Source: Azospirillum sp. B510
GTDB lineage: Bacteria; Pseudomonadota; Alphaproteobacteria; Azospirillales; Azospirillaceae
Assembly: GCF_000010725.1 (NCBI RefSeq)
Contig: NC_013854.1
Span: 525,001-589,000 of the forward strand
Direction: 5' to 3'
Length of the DNA stretch: 64,000 nucleotides
The translations under genes were made by a program, and so were the position numbers. Shown here piece after piece: positions 53,622 through 63,300 of the stretch. Under the pieces are notes generated by a model. That model had not been told where the DNA came from, made no database searches, and saw nothing but the letters and a program-made list of their open reading frames with translations. Positions within the stretch are counted from its first letter, which is position 1, and the number at the start of each line of letters is the position of its first letter.

Positions 53622-55418
53622 TCAGAACTGATCCTCGCTCAGCGCCATCACCGTGTTGCGGGCGCTGGCGATGGTCGGCAGCAGGGCGGGGGCGGTCGCC
53701 AGAACCTGCTCGGCATAGAAGCGGGCGACAATCAGCTTGGCTTCCAGGAAAGAGGCGTTGGCGCCGGGCCGGCGCAGCCCCTCCATCGCCGTCATCGCCG
53801 AGCGCGCCAGCATCCAGCCGCCGGCAACATTGCCCCACAGCTTCAGATAGGCCACCGCGCCGGCCGCCGCCCCTTGCAGGTCGCCCTCGGCCTGGGTGGC
53901 GACCATCCAGTCGATGGCCTTGTCGAGCGCGTCCAGCCCGGCCGACAGCTCGCTGCGGATCACCGCGAGGTCGTCGCCGGGGGCCGTTCCCAGTTCCGCC
54001 ACCGTCGCCCGCATGTCGGCGACGAAGGCCCGCGCCGCCGCCCCCTTGTCGCGGCCGGTCTTGCGGAAGGTCAGGTCGTTGCCGTGGATGCCGTTGGTGC
54101 CCTCATAGATCGGGGTGATGCGGGCGTCGCGGTAATGCTGGGCCGCCCCCGTCTCCTCGATGAAGCCCATGCCGCCATGGATCTGCACGCCGGTGGAGGC
54201 GACCTCGCAGCCGATGTCCGTCGACCACGCCTTGACGATCGGGGTCAGCACATCGACCCGCGCCAATGCTGCGGCGCGCACCGTCGCATCCGCGTGGTGG
54301 CGGGAGATGTCCAGCTGCGTGCCGGCATAGAGCGCCAGAGCGCGGGCGGCTTCCGTCTTGGCCCGCATGTCCAGCAGCATGCGGCGGACGTCGGGATGCT
54401 TGATGATGGCGACGCCGGACCCCTTGGGATCGGCCAGATCCTTGCTCTGCACCCGGCTCTTCGCGTAGTCGCGGGCCTGCTGGTAGGCGCGCTCGGCGAT
54501 CGCGACGCCCTGGATGCCGACGCCGAGCCGGGCATTGTTCATCATGGTGAACATGTATTCGATGCCGCGGTTCTCCTCGCCGACGAGGTAACCGATGGCG
54601 CCCTCGTCGTCGCCATAGGCCATGACGGCGGTCGGGCTGGCCATGATGCCCAGCTTGTGCTCCAGGCTGGCGCAGCGCAGGTCGTTGCGCCGGCCGGGCG
54701 TGCCGTCGGCCTCGGGCAGGAATTTCGGCACGATGAACAGGCTGATGCCCTTGATGCCGGCCGGGGCGTCGGGCAGGCGGGCCAGCACCAGATGGATGAT
54801 GTTCTCCGTCAGGTCATGCTCGCCATAGGTGATGAAGATCTTCTGGCCGGTGATGCGATAGCTGCCGTCGCCGGCCCGCGCCGCCCGGGTCCGCACCGCG
54901 GCGAGGTCGCTGCCCGCCTGCGGTTCGGTCAGGTTCATCGTCCCGGTCCACTCGCCGGAGATCATCTTCGCCAGATAGACCGCCTTCTGTTCGGCGCTGG
55001 CATGCTCGGTCAGCAGATCGACCGCACCCTGGGTCAGCAGCGGGCACAGGCCGAAGGACAGGTTGGACGACTGCCACATCTCGTTCACCGCGAAGGCGAC
55101 GGTCCAGGGCAGGCCCTGCCCGCCATGCTCCGGCTCGAAGGGCAGGCTGTTCCAGCCGGCCTCTGTGAACTGGGCGTAGGCGTCCTTCCAGCCGGTGGCG
55201 GTGCGGACGACGCCGTTTTCCAGCGTCGCCCCCTCCTTGTCGCCGATCCGGTTCAGCGGGGCGAGCACGCCGGAGGCGAATTTGCCGGCCTCCTCCAGGA
55301 TGGCGTCGACCAGATCGGGGGCGGCGCCGTCGCAATGGGGCAGGGCGGCGATGGCGTCGAGGCCGACCACCTCGTTCAGGACGAAGCGCAGATCGTCGAC
55401 CGGAGCGGTGTAGGTCAT
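53622..55418 (-). CDS. Acyl-CoA dehydrogenase (DmdC/AidB-like C-terminal type)
   Basis: A 598-residue flavoprotein, longer than classical acyl-CoA dehydrogenases because of a C-terminal extension. Motifs: GEWTGTMNLTEPQAGSDLAAV (about 150-170), ITGQKIFITYGEHD, the catalytic-base region GGMGFIEETGAAQHYRDARI then TPIYEGTNGIHGNDL (about 430-465). Similar proteins include 3-methylmercaptopropionyl-CoA dehydrogenase (DmdC), but the substrate here is not determined. The protein ends VMALSEDQF. Monocistronic. Confidence 0.9.
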   Translation of the reverse strand: MTYTAPVDDLRFVLNEVVGLDAIAALPHCDGAAPDLVDAILEEAGKFASGVLAPLNRIGDKEGATLENGVVRTATGWKDAYAQFTEAGWNSLPFEPEHGGQGLPWTVAFAVNEMWQSSNLSFGLCPLLTQGAVDLLTEHASAEQKAVYLAKMISGEWTGTMNLTEPQAGSDLAAVRTRAARAGDGSYRITGQKIFITYGEHDLTENIIHLVLARLPDAPAGIKGISLFIVPKFLPEADGTPGRRNDLRCASLEHKLGIMASPTAVMAYGDDEGAIGYLVGEENRGIEYMFTMMNNARLGVGIQGVAIAERAYQQARDYAKSRVQSKDLADPKGSGVAIIKHPDVRRMLLDMRAKTEAARALALYAGTQLDISRHHADATVRAAALARVDVLTPIVKAWSTDIGCEVASTGVQIHGGMGFIEETGAAQHYRDARITPIYEGTNGIHGNDLTFRKTGRDKGAAARAFVADMRATVAELGTAPGDDLAVIRSELSAGLDALDKAIDWMVATQAEGDLQGAAAGAVAYLKLWGNVAGGWMLARSAMTAMEGLRRPGANASFLEAKLIVARFYAEQVLATAPALLPTIASARNTVMALSEDQF

Positions 55419-55590
55419 GGCGGAACGGATCTCCCAGGGCGGATTTGTTCGGAGCGGATTGTTTGGTTCACCTATAGGTCAACATACAGCATCGCATGGT
55501 CCTTGGCGAGAGGGCGGGATGCCGCGCGTCCTGAAAGGCGAGGATCAAAGGCTGGGCCCGCCACGGGGCGGCCTCAACCCCTCCCCGAAC

Positions 55591-55606
55591 TGGCACGGCG
55601 TCTGCA
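55591..55606 (+). promoter_or_regulatory. Sigma-54 (RpoN) promoter
   Basis: tggcacg-gcgt-ctgca: -24 element tggcacg (55591-55597) and -12 element ctgca with correct 4-base spacing, 47 bp upstream of the transglycosylase-like gene. Only the first T of TTGC differs from consensus. Confidence 0.8.
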
Positions 55607-55653
55607 TGGATGGTTTCGCCTTCCATCGGGGCCTCTCACACGGGGATCGACCC

Positions 55654-56700
55654 ATGACCTACGCTTCCGCCCTCGGCAATCCCAGCGACACCGCCGCCCA
55701 ACAGGCCCGCGCCGCCCGCGGTCCGGCCAATGTGGAGGCCGCCGTGCGCAATGCCAGCGCGAAGACCGGGGTCGATTTTGCCTACCTGATGGAAAAAGCT
55801 GCCGTCGAGAGCGGATACCGCACGGATGTGAAGTCCTCCTCCTCGTCGGCGACCGGGCTCTACCAGTTCATCGACAGCACCTGGCTGCAAACCATGAAGG
55901 ACCATGGCGCCGACCATGGCCTCGGCAAATACGCCAGCGCCATCCAGACCCGCGGCGACGGCCGCCCCTATGTCTCCGATCCGGAGATGAAGAAGGAGAT
56001 CCTGGACCTGCGCAAGGACCCCAACGTCTCCGCCCTGATGGCCGCCGAATACACCCGCGACAACAAGGAATATCTGGAGGAGACGGTGGACGGCAAGATC
56101 GGCTCGACCGAGCTGTATCTGGCGCATTTCCTCGGGGCCGGCGGGGCGTCCAAGTTCCTGAACGCGATGCAGGAGAATCCCGGCCGCACCGCCCGCGACG
56201 TCTTCCCCGACGCCGCCGCCGCCAACAAGAACGTCTTCTATGACAAGAGCAGCGGCAAGGCGAAGTCGTTGCAGGAGATCTACGACCGCTTCGCCTCCAA
56301 ATTCTCCGAGAATCCGCTGTCCAGCTTCGCCCCGGCCCAGGTGGTGAACGACGCGGTGCGCAAGCGGGACATGCCCGATGGCTTCACCACCCAGGTGCCG
56401 ATGGCTCCGGTCAAGGCGCTGAACGGCACGCCGCTGTCGATCTATCAGGTGCTGGCGCTGAACGCGCTGGAGACGCCGGACGAGGTCGACAGCGTCAGCG
56501 GCCGTCCAGCCCGCCTGCGCGACAAGGAGCACCGCCGCATGCGCGACGAGCCGGTCCGCACCGATCAGGCGGCCGGCAACGGCGTCGCCGTCGGCTTCGG
56601 GTTGGGGCTGGGCCGGATCGTCGGCTCGGAATCGGCGACCCCGGTCGCCTCGGCCACGGCGGGGGCGGCTGGAACCGACGTGGTCGCCAAGGCGGCGTGA
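55654..56700 (+). CDS. Lytic transglycosylase-like (SLT) protein
   Basis: 348 residues from ATG 55654. An SLT-type lysozyme fold is visible: MEKAAVESGYRTDVKSSSSS with catalytic Glu in AVESG (about residue 50), ATGLYQFIDSTWLQTMKDHG (about 66) and AAEYTRDNKEYLE. LYLAHFLGAGGASKFLNAM (about 153-171) is typical of transglycosylases linked to cell-envelope machines. No signal peptide, which resembles proteins exported by a dedicated apparatus such as the flagellar system. The sigma-54 promoter supports this. Confidence 0.8.
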   Translation: MTYASALGNPSDTAAQQARAARGPANVEAAVRNASAKTGVDFAYLMEKAAVESGYRTDVKSSSSSATGLYQFIDSTWLQTMKDHGADHGLGKYASAIQTRGDGRPYVSDPEMKKEILDLRKDPNVSALMAAEYTRDNKEYLEETVDGKIGSTELYLAHFLGAGGASKFLNAMQENPGRTARDVFPDAAAANKNVFYDKSSGKAKSLQEIYDRFASKFSENPLSSFAPAQVVNDAVRKRDMPDGFTTQVPMAPVKALNGTPLSIYQVLALNALETPDEVDSVSGRPARLRDKEHRRMRDEPVRTDQAAGNGVAVGFGLGLGRIVGSESATPVASATAGAAGTDVVAKAA

Positions 56701-56823
56701 GGTCGGAGGCGGGGCAGGCGGCCGGGCGGCGGGGGCAAAATGCCCTACTCTGGCGCTTTGACTTGATCGCCGGATGGGTGCAAGGTCGCGCCGTTTTTTG
56801 GCGCTCACCCCTCAGGACCGATC

Positions 56824-57849
56824 ATGAGCAACCAGCAGCCCGCCGTCACCTTCGAGGAAATCCGCGCGCTCGTGCGCAACCTGCCCGGCCCCGACCTGGA
56901 GGCCGGCACCGCGGCCCTCCAGCGCGAACGGCAGCTGACCAAGCCGGCGGGCTCGCTCGGCCGGTTGGAGGAGATCGCGCAATGGATGGCGACCTGGCAG
57001 GGCCAGCATCCGGCCGAGGTGCGCCGGCCGCGCGTCGCCGTCTTCGCCGGCAACCATGGCGTGGCCGCCCGCGGCGTCTCGGCCTATCCGGCCGAGGTGA
57101 CGGTGCAGATGGTCGCCAACTTCCAGACCGGCGGTGCCGCGGTCAACCAGCTCTGCGAGGTGGCCGACGCCGACCTGCGCGTCTATGAGCTGGATTTGGA
57201 CAACCCGACCGCCGACTTCACCCAGGGCCCGGCCATGGGCGAGGAGGAGTGCTGCCGCACCATGGCCTACGGCATGATGGCGGTGGAGATGGGTGTCCAA
57301 CTGCTGGCGCTGGGCGAGATGGGCATCGCCAACTCGACCTCGGCGGCGGCGCTCTGCCTCGCGTTGTTCGGTGGCGAGGCGGCCGACTGGACCGGCCGCG
57401 GCACCGGCGTCGACGATGCCGGGCTGGCCCGCAAGATCGCCGCGGTCGAGGCCGGCGTCGCCGCCAACCCGCAGGCCAAGGACGACCCGTTCGAGGCGCT
57501 GCGTCGCCTGGGCGGTTACGAGTTCGCCGCCATCGCCGGCGCCATCCTGGCCGCCCGTGTCGCCCGCGTCCCGGTGCTGCTCGACGGCTTCGCCTGCACC
57601 GCCGCCGCCGCCGTGCTGTACAAGGCCGATCGCCGCGCGCTCGACCATTGCATGGTCGCCCATCGCTCGGTCGAGCCGGGCCACAGCCGCCTGATGCGGG
57701 CCATCGGCAAGGAGCCGCTGCTCGATCTCGGCATGCGGCTGGGCGAGGGCTCCGGTGCGGCGCTGGCGATCAACATCGTCCGGGCGGCCACCGCCTGCCA
57801 TGCCGGCATGGCGACCTTTGCCGAGGCCGGCGTCAGTACCCAGGGGTGA
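56824..57849 (+). CDS. cobT: Nicotinate-nucleotide:dimethylbenzimidazole phosphoribosyltransferase
   Basis: A 341-residue CobT that activates the lower ligand of cobalamin. Family landmarks: TKPAGSLGRLEEIAQWMA (about 40-57), VFAGNHGVAARGVSAYP (about 76), GEMGIANSTSAAALC (about 165), the catalytic Glu near the C-terminus in MRLGEGSGAALAI, and LLDGFACTAAAA. A possible promoter ttgact-N17-caaggt lies at 56758-56786. No riboswitch is seen. It stands alone; other cobalamin genes are outside the window, but the B12 import operon at 24-29 kb belongs to the same physiology. Confidence 0.95.
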   Translation: MSNQQPAVTFEEIRALVRNLPGPDLEAGTAALQRERQLTKPAGSLGRLEEIAQWMATWQGQHPAEVRRPRVAVFAGNHGVAARGVSAYPAEVTVQMVANFQTGGAAVNQLCEVADADLRVYELDLDNPTADFTQGPAMGEEECCRTMAYGMMAVEMGVQLLALGEMGIANSTSAAALCLALFGGEAADWTGRGTGVDDAGLARKIAAVEAGVAANPQAKDDPFEALRRLGGYEFAAIAGAILAARVARVPVLLDGFACTAAAAVLYKADRRALDHCMVAHRSVEPGHSRLMRAIGKEPLLDLGMRLGEGSGAALAINIVRAATACHAGMATFAEAGVSTQG

Positions 57850-57878
57850 TGCGGAGCGGGGGCGTTAGCCCCCCACCC

Positions 57879-58448
57879 TCACAGCATCCCGTCGGCCAGA
57901 TCGCTGATCGCCGCCGACAGGAACAAATCCAGCATCACCAGCGCCGCCGCCGCCAGTCCCGACAGGGACAAAGCGGTGCGCAGGACGAACCACTGGTAGG
58001 TCAGCATCGCCATCATCACGCCGAAAACCAGCGATTCGGACAGCATCTCCGGCAACAGGCCGGCGGCGGACAGCAGGATGGCCGGCAGATAGATCGCCAT
58101 CTGCACCACCGCCGACCAGTTGTAGGCGGTCAACGCGCCGGGATAGAGCTCTTCCTTGCCGAGCAGCGCCGCTATGCGGAACAGGGCGAGCGGGAAGGCG
58201 GTCCAGCTGACGACATAGGCGATGCCTTCCACCGTCACCAGTTGCAGGACTGGCGTGCCGTCGAGCTGGCCCCACAGCCGGATCACCAGCAGCAGGGCAT
58301 AGGCCGGCAGCACCACGACAGCCGCATGGAAGGAATTCAGCGCCCCGTCCGGGGTGCGGTCGAAGAACTCCATCCCCGTCCGGTCGAAGCGGGCCAGCCG
58401 CCAGGCGCCGGTCAGCGCGGACAGGATGGCGGGGGCGGTCAGCGGCAT
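57879..58448 (-). CDS. Hypothetical membrane protein downstream of dapE
   Basis: A 189-residue integral membrane protein with about five spans (residues about 42-60, 70-92, 110-130, 140-158, 163-182). No recognised family with certainty; it is somewhat Yip1-like. It starts 22 bp after the dapE stop on the same strand, so it is the last gene of the HAD-dapD-dapE operon. Confidence 0.75.
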   Translation of the reverse strand: MPLTAPAILSALTGAWRLARFDRTGMEFFDRTPDGALNSFHAAVVVLPAYALLLVIRLWGQLDGTPVLQLVTVEGIAYVVSWTAFPLALFRIAALLGKEELYPGALTAYNWSAVVQMAIYLPAILLSAAGLLPEMLSESLVFGVMMAMLTYQWFVLRTALSLSGLAAAALVMLDLFLSAAISDLADGML

Positions 58449-58470
58449 CGTCTTGTCCCGGTCAGGCGTC

Positions 58471-59619
58471 CTACCCCGCGAGGCGTGCGAAGACGCCCGT
58501 CAGGATCGACTCGTAGATGGCGGTCAGCTGGCGCAGATCCTCCACCGAGCAATATTCGTCCACCTTGTGCATGGTCTGGCCGACCAGCCCGAATTCCACC
58601 ACCGGGCAGACATTCTTGATGAAGCGGGCGTCCGACGTGCCGCCGGTGGTCGAATAGTCCGGCCGGCGCCCGGTCACGCCCTCCACAGCCTCGGCCACCA
58701 GTTCGGTCAGCGGGCCGGGCGGGGTGACGAAGCTGTCGCCGGAGCAATAGACCTCCAGCTCATAGGCGCCGCCGACGGCATCGAAGGTCCGGCGCAGCCA
58801 TGCCTCGATGCCGGCCGGGGTATGGGCGTCGTTGAAGCGGATGTTGAAGGTCGCCTTGCCCTGGGCGGGGATGACGTTGGTCGCCGCGTTGTCGACGTCG
58901 ATGGTGGTCAGCGCCAGGGTGGAGGGCTGGAAATGCTCGGTGCCCTCGTCCATCGGCTGTTCGGTGATGGCGGCCAGCATGCGGACCAGCCGCGGCAGCG
59001 GGTTGTCGGCCAGATGCGGATAGGCGACGTGGCCCTGGGCGCCGAACACGGTCAGGAAGCCGGTCAGGCTGCCGCGCCGGCCGATCTTGATCATGTCGCC
59101 CAGCGCCTTGGGGTTGGTCGGCTCGCCGACGACGCAGGCGTCGATGCGTTCGCCGCGCTCGGTCATCCAGTCCAGCACCTTGCGGGTGCCGTTGACCGCC
59201 ACCCCCTCCTCGTCGCCGGTGATCAGCAGGCTGATCGAGCCGGCGGGCGGGCCGTCCTGAAGGCGGCGCGAAACGGCGGCGACGAAGGCGGCGATGGCGC
59301 CCTTCATGTCCACCGCGCCACGGCCGAACAGCCGCCCGCCCATCACCGCGCCGGCGAAGGGATCGACCGTCCAGCCGCGGTCGCCCGGCGGCACCACGTC
59401 GGTGTGGCCGGCGAAGCAGAAATTGGGCCCCTCCGTGCCGAGCCGGGCATAGAGATTCTCCACCGGCTCCGTCCCTTCCTGCTGGAAGCGCAGGCGGTGG
59501 CAGGTGAAGCCCATCGGTGTCAGCGCCGCCTCCAGCACGCCGAGCGCGCCGTCGTCGCGCGGCGTGACGCTGGGGCAGCGGATCAGATCCTGGGCGAGGG
59601 CGACGGGGTCGATGGTCAT
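58471..59619 (-). CDS. dapE: Succinyl-diaminopimelate desuccinylase
   Basis: A 382-residue M20 metallopeptidase of the lysine/peptidoglycan pathway. Metal and catalytic motifs: [12 protein letters not shown] (His/Asp, about 70-81), [15 protein letters not shown] (Asp, about 100), [15 protein letters not shown] (catalytic Glu pair, about 135), [15 protein letters not shown] and the final His in [17 protein letters not shown] 59619 fits [20 protein letters not shown]. It follows dapD by 90 bp. Confidence 0.95.
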   Translation of the reverse strand: MTIDPVALAQDLIRCPSVTPRDDGALGVLEAALTPMGFTCHRLRFQQEGTEPVENLYARLGTEGPNFCFAGHTDVVPPGDRGWTVDPFAGAVMGGRLFGRGAVDMKGAIAAFVAAVSRRLQDGPPAGSISLLITGDEEGVAVNGTRKVLDWMTERGERIDACVVGEPTNPKALGDMIKIGRRGSLTGFLTVFGAQGHVAYPHLADNPLPRLVRMLAAITEQPMDEGTEHFQPSTLALTTIDVDNAATNVIPAQGKATFNIRFNDAHTPAGIEAWLRRTFDAVGGAYELEVYCSGDSFVTPPGPLTELVAEAVEGVTGRRPDYSTTGGTSDARFIKNVCPVVEFGLVGQTMHKVDEYCSVEDLRQLTAIYESILTGVFARLAG

Positions 59620-59709
59620 GGAAGGTCCGGATTCGCAAGCCATGGTCCCGCCCCGGCCTCTTGCCCAAAATGGTTTTAAGCAGGAGGCCGGAACGGGCTT
59701 AGAAGCGGA

Positions 59710-60552
59710 TCAATCGCGCAACAGGTCGTTGATCGCGGTCTTCGAGCGGGTCTTCTCGTCGACGCGCTTGATGATGACGCAGCAGTACAGGCTGGGGCCG
59801 GGCGTGCCGTCGGGCAGCGGCTTGCCGGGCAGCGAGCCGGGGACGACGACCGAATAGGCCGGGACGCGGCCGACGAAGACCTCGCCGGTGTGGCGGTCGA
59901 TGATCTTGGTCGAGGCGCCGATGAAGCAGCCCATGGAGATGACCGCTCCCTCCTCGACGATCACGCCCTCGACGATCTCGGAGCGGGCGCCGATGAAGCA
60001 GTTGTCCTCGATGATGACCGGGTCGGCCTGCAGCGGCTCCAGCACGCCGCCGATGCCGACGCCGCCCGACAGGTGGACGTTCTTGCCGATCTGGGCGCAG
60101 GAGCCGACGGTGACCCAGGTGTCGACCATGGTGCCGCTGTCGACATAGGCGCCGACATTGACGAAGCTCGGCATCAGGATGACGCCGGGGGCGACATAGG
60201 AGGACTTGCGGGCGATGGCGCCGGGCAGGGCGCGGAAACCGGCATTCTGGAACTGGCCTTCGGTCCAGCCCTCGAACTTCGGCGGCACCTTGTCGTACCA
60301 GGAGGAGCCGGCGGGGCCGCCGGGGATCATCTCGTTGGCGTTCAGGCGGAAGGACAGCAGAACCGCCTTCTTCAGCCACTGATTGACCGTCCAGCCGCCG
60401 GCGGTCTTCTCGGCGACGCGCAGGTCGCCGGCGTCCAGCGCGTCCAGCGCCGCGTTAACGGCGTCACGGACGGGGCCGGTGGTGGCGGTGGTGAGATCGG
60501 CGCGGTTTTCCCAGGCGGCGTCGATGGTGGCTTGGAGGCTGGCGTGGCTCAT
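59710..60552 (-). CDS. dapD: Tetrahydrodipicolinate N-succinyltransferase
   Basis: A 280-residue left-handed beta-helix acyltransferase. Hexapeptide-repeat region from about residue 105 ([60 protein letters not shown]). N-terminal helical domain [20 protein letters not shown]. It catalyses the step before DapC/DapE in the succinylase branch. Start at 60552 is preferred over 60582 because it matches the family. Confidence 0.96.
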   Translation of the reverse strand: MSHASLQATIDAAWENRADLTTATTGPVRDAVNAALDALDAGDLRVAEKTAGGWTVNQWLKKAVLLSFRLNANEMIPGGPAGSSWYDKVPPKFEGWTEGQFQNAGFRALPGAIARKSSYVAPGVILMPSFVNVGAYVDSGTMVDTWVTVGSCAQIGKNVHLSGGVGIGGVLEPLQADPVIIEDNCFIGARSEIVEGVIVEEGAVISMGCFIGASTKIIDRHTGEVFVGRVPAYSVVVPGSLPGKPLPDGTPGPSLYCCVIIKRVDEKTRSKTAINDLLRD

Positions 60553-60651
60553 GGCGCGGTCGTTCTGCTGTCGATTGTCCAAGGGACGGCACCATGGAGC
60601 CGGTCCGCTCCCCTGTCAACCACACCCGGTTCGGCGACCGGCCGCAAGGCT

Positions 60652-61371
60652 CTAGACCCCCGCCACCGCCGCCAGCCAGGAGGGCAGATCGTCGACGGTG
60701 TGGTCGATATGGACCCCGGCGCCGACGCCGGCCTTCTCATACTCCTTCTCGCCGCGGACCCAGATCGTGGTCATGCCCAGCGCATGGGCGGGGGCGAGGT
60801 TGCGGGCGATGTCCTCCACCATGCAGGCATCCGCCGGATCGACGCCGTGGCGCTCCACCAGCGTGGCGTAGGGGCGGGGATCGGGCTTCGGCACATAGCC
60901 GCCGGCGGCGATGTCGAACACCGCCTCGAAGCGGTCGAGGATGCCGAGCCGGCCGGCGACATTCTCGGCATGGCGGACCGAGCCGTTGGTGTAGATGATC
61001 TTGCGGCCGGGCAGCGTCGCCAGCGCGTCGTCCAGCAGGGCGGAGGGCTGGATGCCGGTGACGTCGATGTCGTGGACATAATCCATGTAGGCGACGGGAT
61101 CGACGTCATGTTCCGTCATCAGGCCGCGCAGCGTCGTGCCGTAGTCGCGGAAGAAGCGCTTCTGGCGGACCCGCGCCTCGTCCATGCCGATGTTGAATTG
61201 GGCGGCGATGAACTCGCTGATCCGGCGGTCGACCTGGGCGAACAGGTTGCAGGATGCCGGGTAGAGCGTATTGTCAAGGTCGAAGATCCAGACGGCGCGG
61301 TCGCGGAGCGCGGCGGGCGGCCTGAGGGCGGGAGCGGGCGCCGGTGCGGCGGAGGAGGTCGGGACGGTCAT
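60652..61371 (-). CDS. HAD-family pyrimidine 5'-nucleotidase
   Basis: 239 residues. HAD motif I is IFDLDNTLYPASCNLF (about 30-45), motif II IIYTNGSVRHAENV, motif III/IV KPDPRPYATL then CMVEDIARNLAPAHALGM. This is the SDT1/PPM1-like pyrimidine nucleotidase group, commonly found beside dapD in alphaproteobacteria. ATG 61371 gives a short Ala/Pro-rich leader. First gene of the HAD-dapD-dapE operon. Confidence 0.87.
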   Translation of the reverse strand: MTVPTSSAAPAPAPALRPPAALRDRAVWIFDLDNTLYPASCNLFAQVDRRISEFIAAQFNIGMDEARVRQKRFFRDYGTTLRGLMTEHDVDPVAYMDYVHDIDVTGIQPSALLDDALATLPGRKIIYTNGSVRHAENVAGRLGILDRFEAVFDIAAGGYVPKPDPRPYATLVERHGVDPADACMVEDIARNLAPAHALGMTTIWVRGEKEYEKAGVGAGVHIDHTVDDLPSWLAAVAGV

Positions 61372-61512
61372 CCCCCGAGAATGGGGCCGCCGGCCGCCGG
61401 CGGCAAGGCGCTTTGCGGGGCCGGCGCCGGCCGGTGCCCTTCCCGCCGATCCTCGCCATCGGGGGTTCCCCGCCTCGTTGGTTGATTGAAGATTAACCCT
61501 TAAAAGGGTAGC

Positions 61513-63300
61513 ATGCGCCGGAGGTTGCAATGCCTTGCAGCCCGAAGTTTTCGCCAGCCCGCCTTGTGGTTTGCCCAATCTGGGATCGCCGTGGACCTTC
61601 TCCTGACAACCGGTATCTCCGCCTCCGACGCCGGCCAGCCCGGTTCCGTGACGCTGGTCGCGCTGTATCCCGGCCCGGCTCTGCGGCTGGATCCGTCCCT
61701 TGCCGTCGCCGAGGCGAATGCCGAGGCGGAGGACATGATGGACAGCGACCCGCGCTGGCTGCCGGAGCTGCGCAACTGGCTGTCGGGGGCCAGCGTGGCG
61801 CCGGGATTGCGGTCGGTTCCGGTGGAGTCGCTGCGCGGGATCATGATCGTCGAATGGGCCGGCGTGCCGTTGCCCGACGGCGGCTTCCTGCTGCTCGGCC
61901 GCGACGACACGCTGGAACGGCAGCTGCGTCACACGCTGACCGAATCGCGGCGGCGCTACAAGGATTTGGTGGAGGTCTCGTCCGACTTCGCCTGGGAGAC
62001 CGGGCCGGACGGCGGTTTCGTCTTCGTCAGCCACAAGGGTGCCCTCGGCTATCCGGCCGATGCGCTGATCGGCCGCGACCCGCGCAGCCTGGCGCTGGAG
62101 GAGGCGGAGGATCTGCCCCTGCCCTTCGATTGCCGCCGCGCGGTCGACCAGACGGAGCTCTGGCTGAAGAGCGCCGATGGGACGCCGGCCTGCGTCGTCG
62201 CCTCCGCCCTGCCGCTGTTCGGGCCGCAGGGCGACTGGATCGGCGCCCGCGGCGTCTGCCGTGACGTGACGGAGCAGGTGCTGCGCTCCAACGAGCTGGC
62301 GCGCATCCGTTACCGCGAGCGCCTGCTCGGCCACATCGTCCACACCCTGCGCGACCGGCTCGATGCCGCGGAGGCTCTGGCCGTGGCCGCGACCGAGACG
62401 GCCAGGGCGCTCAGCGCCGACGGCTGCCGCATCTACCGGGCGGAGGAGGGGGCGGTGCCGGGCGGCACCCGCGTCGTCCTCTCGCTGGTCGCGGAGTTCG
62501 GCGCCAAGCTTCCGGAGGTCGGCACCGCCCTGCTCGACCGCATCGCTACCGGCAAGGGGCTGGTGGTCGACCGGTTGGGCGATGTCCAGCTGATCGGCGA
62601 GCGGACCGAGTACCGGCAGGCGGTGAATGGCGCGCTGCTGGTCTGGCGCACCGCAGATTCGGAACCCTGGGACGATGACGACCGCCAACTGATGGCGGGC
62701 GTCGCCGACCATATCGGCATCGCCCATGCTCATCTCGCCTATCAGGAACGGCTGCGCCGCCTGTCGGAGCGTGACGGGCTGACCGGCCTGTTCAATCGCC
62801 GCACCTTCTTCGAACGGCTGGACGAATCGATCTCCCGCCCGGACAGCGGCCCTTCGGCGTTGCTTTATGTCGATCTCGACAATTTCAAGGCGGTGAACGA
62901 CCTGCATGGTCACCAGCAGGGCGACGCGGTGCTGAAGGCCATCGGCACGCTGCTGTCCACCGGCGTCCGGCCCGGCGACCTGCCGGGGCGGCTGGGCGGC
63001 GACGAGTTCGTCCTGTGGCTGGGCCGCACCGACGAGGCGAAGGCCCGCATCGTCGCGGAGCGGCTGCTGACCGGCATGCGCGAGCTTGCCCACCTGTCGG
63101 CCGGTCCCGAAAAGCCGCTGGGCCTGTCGATCGGCATCGCCGTTCACAGTCCCGGCCGCGGCGAGACGGTTCGGGAGTTGACCGAGCGCGCCGATGCGGC
63201 CATGTACCACGCCAAGAAGAGCGGCAAGGGCCATTACGCCCTCGCCCCCGCCCATCAGGTCTGTTCGCCCGACAGTTCCGCCGCGGAGCCTGCCCCGTGA
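61513..63300 (+). CDS. PAS-GAF-GGDEF diguanylate cyclase
   Basis: 595 residues. Order: an N-terminal ligand-type region (1-130), PAS domain (about 150-265, SSDFAWETGPDGGFVFVS, ending GVCRDVTEQ), GAF-like domain (about 285-415), then GGDEF domain (about 425-580). The active site is RLGGDEFVLW, intact. Five residues before it lies RPGD, an inhibitory I-site (RxxD), so product feedback is expected. LYVDLDNFKAVNDLHGHQQGD is the metal-binding segment. No membrane span, so it is a cytosolic sensor producing cyclic di-GMP. The downstream gene overlaps its stop. Confidence 0.9.
   Translation: MRRRLQCLAARSFRQPALWFAQSGIAVDLLLTTGISASDAGQPGSVTLVALYPGPALRLDPSLAVAEANAEAEDMMDSDPRWLPELRNWLSGASVAPGLRSVPVESLRGIMIVEWAGVPLPDGGFLLLGRDDTLERQLRHTLTESRRRYKDLVEVSSDFAWETGPDGGFVFVSHKGALGYPADALIGRDPRSLALEEAEDLPLPFDCRRAVDQTELWLKSADGTPACVVASALPLFGPQGDWIGARGVCRDVTEQVLRSNELARIRYRERLLGHIVHTLRDRLDAAEALAVAATETARALSADGCRIYRAEEGAVPGGTRVVLSLVAEFGAKLPEVGTALLDRIATGKGLVVDRLGDVQLIGERTEYRQAVNGALLVWRTADSEPWDDDDRQLMAGVADHIGIAHAHLAYQERLRRLSERDGLTGLFNRRTFFERLDESISRPDSGPSALLYVDLDNFKAVNDLHGHQQGDAVLKAIGTLLSTGVRPGDLPGRLGGDEFVLWLGRTDEAKARIVAERLLTGMRELAHLSAGPEKPLGLSIGIAVHSPGRGETVRELTERADAAMYHAKKSGKGHYALAPAHQVCSPDSSAAEPAP

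Noticed and set aside
56740..56823. Cobalamin riboswitch before cobT
   Set aside because: None of the conserved blocks, including the B12 box, is present.
60652..63255. 867-codon minus-strand frame opposite the diguanylate cyclase
   Set aside because: Only its last 239 codons match a protein family (the HAD nucleotidase). The rest is the complement of an intact GGDEF gene and has no motif.
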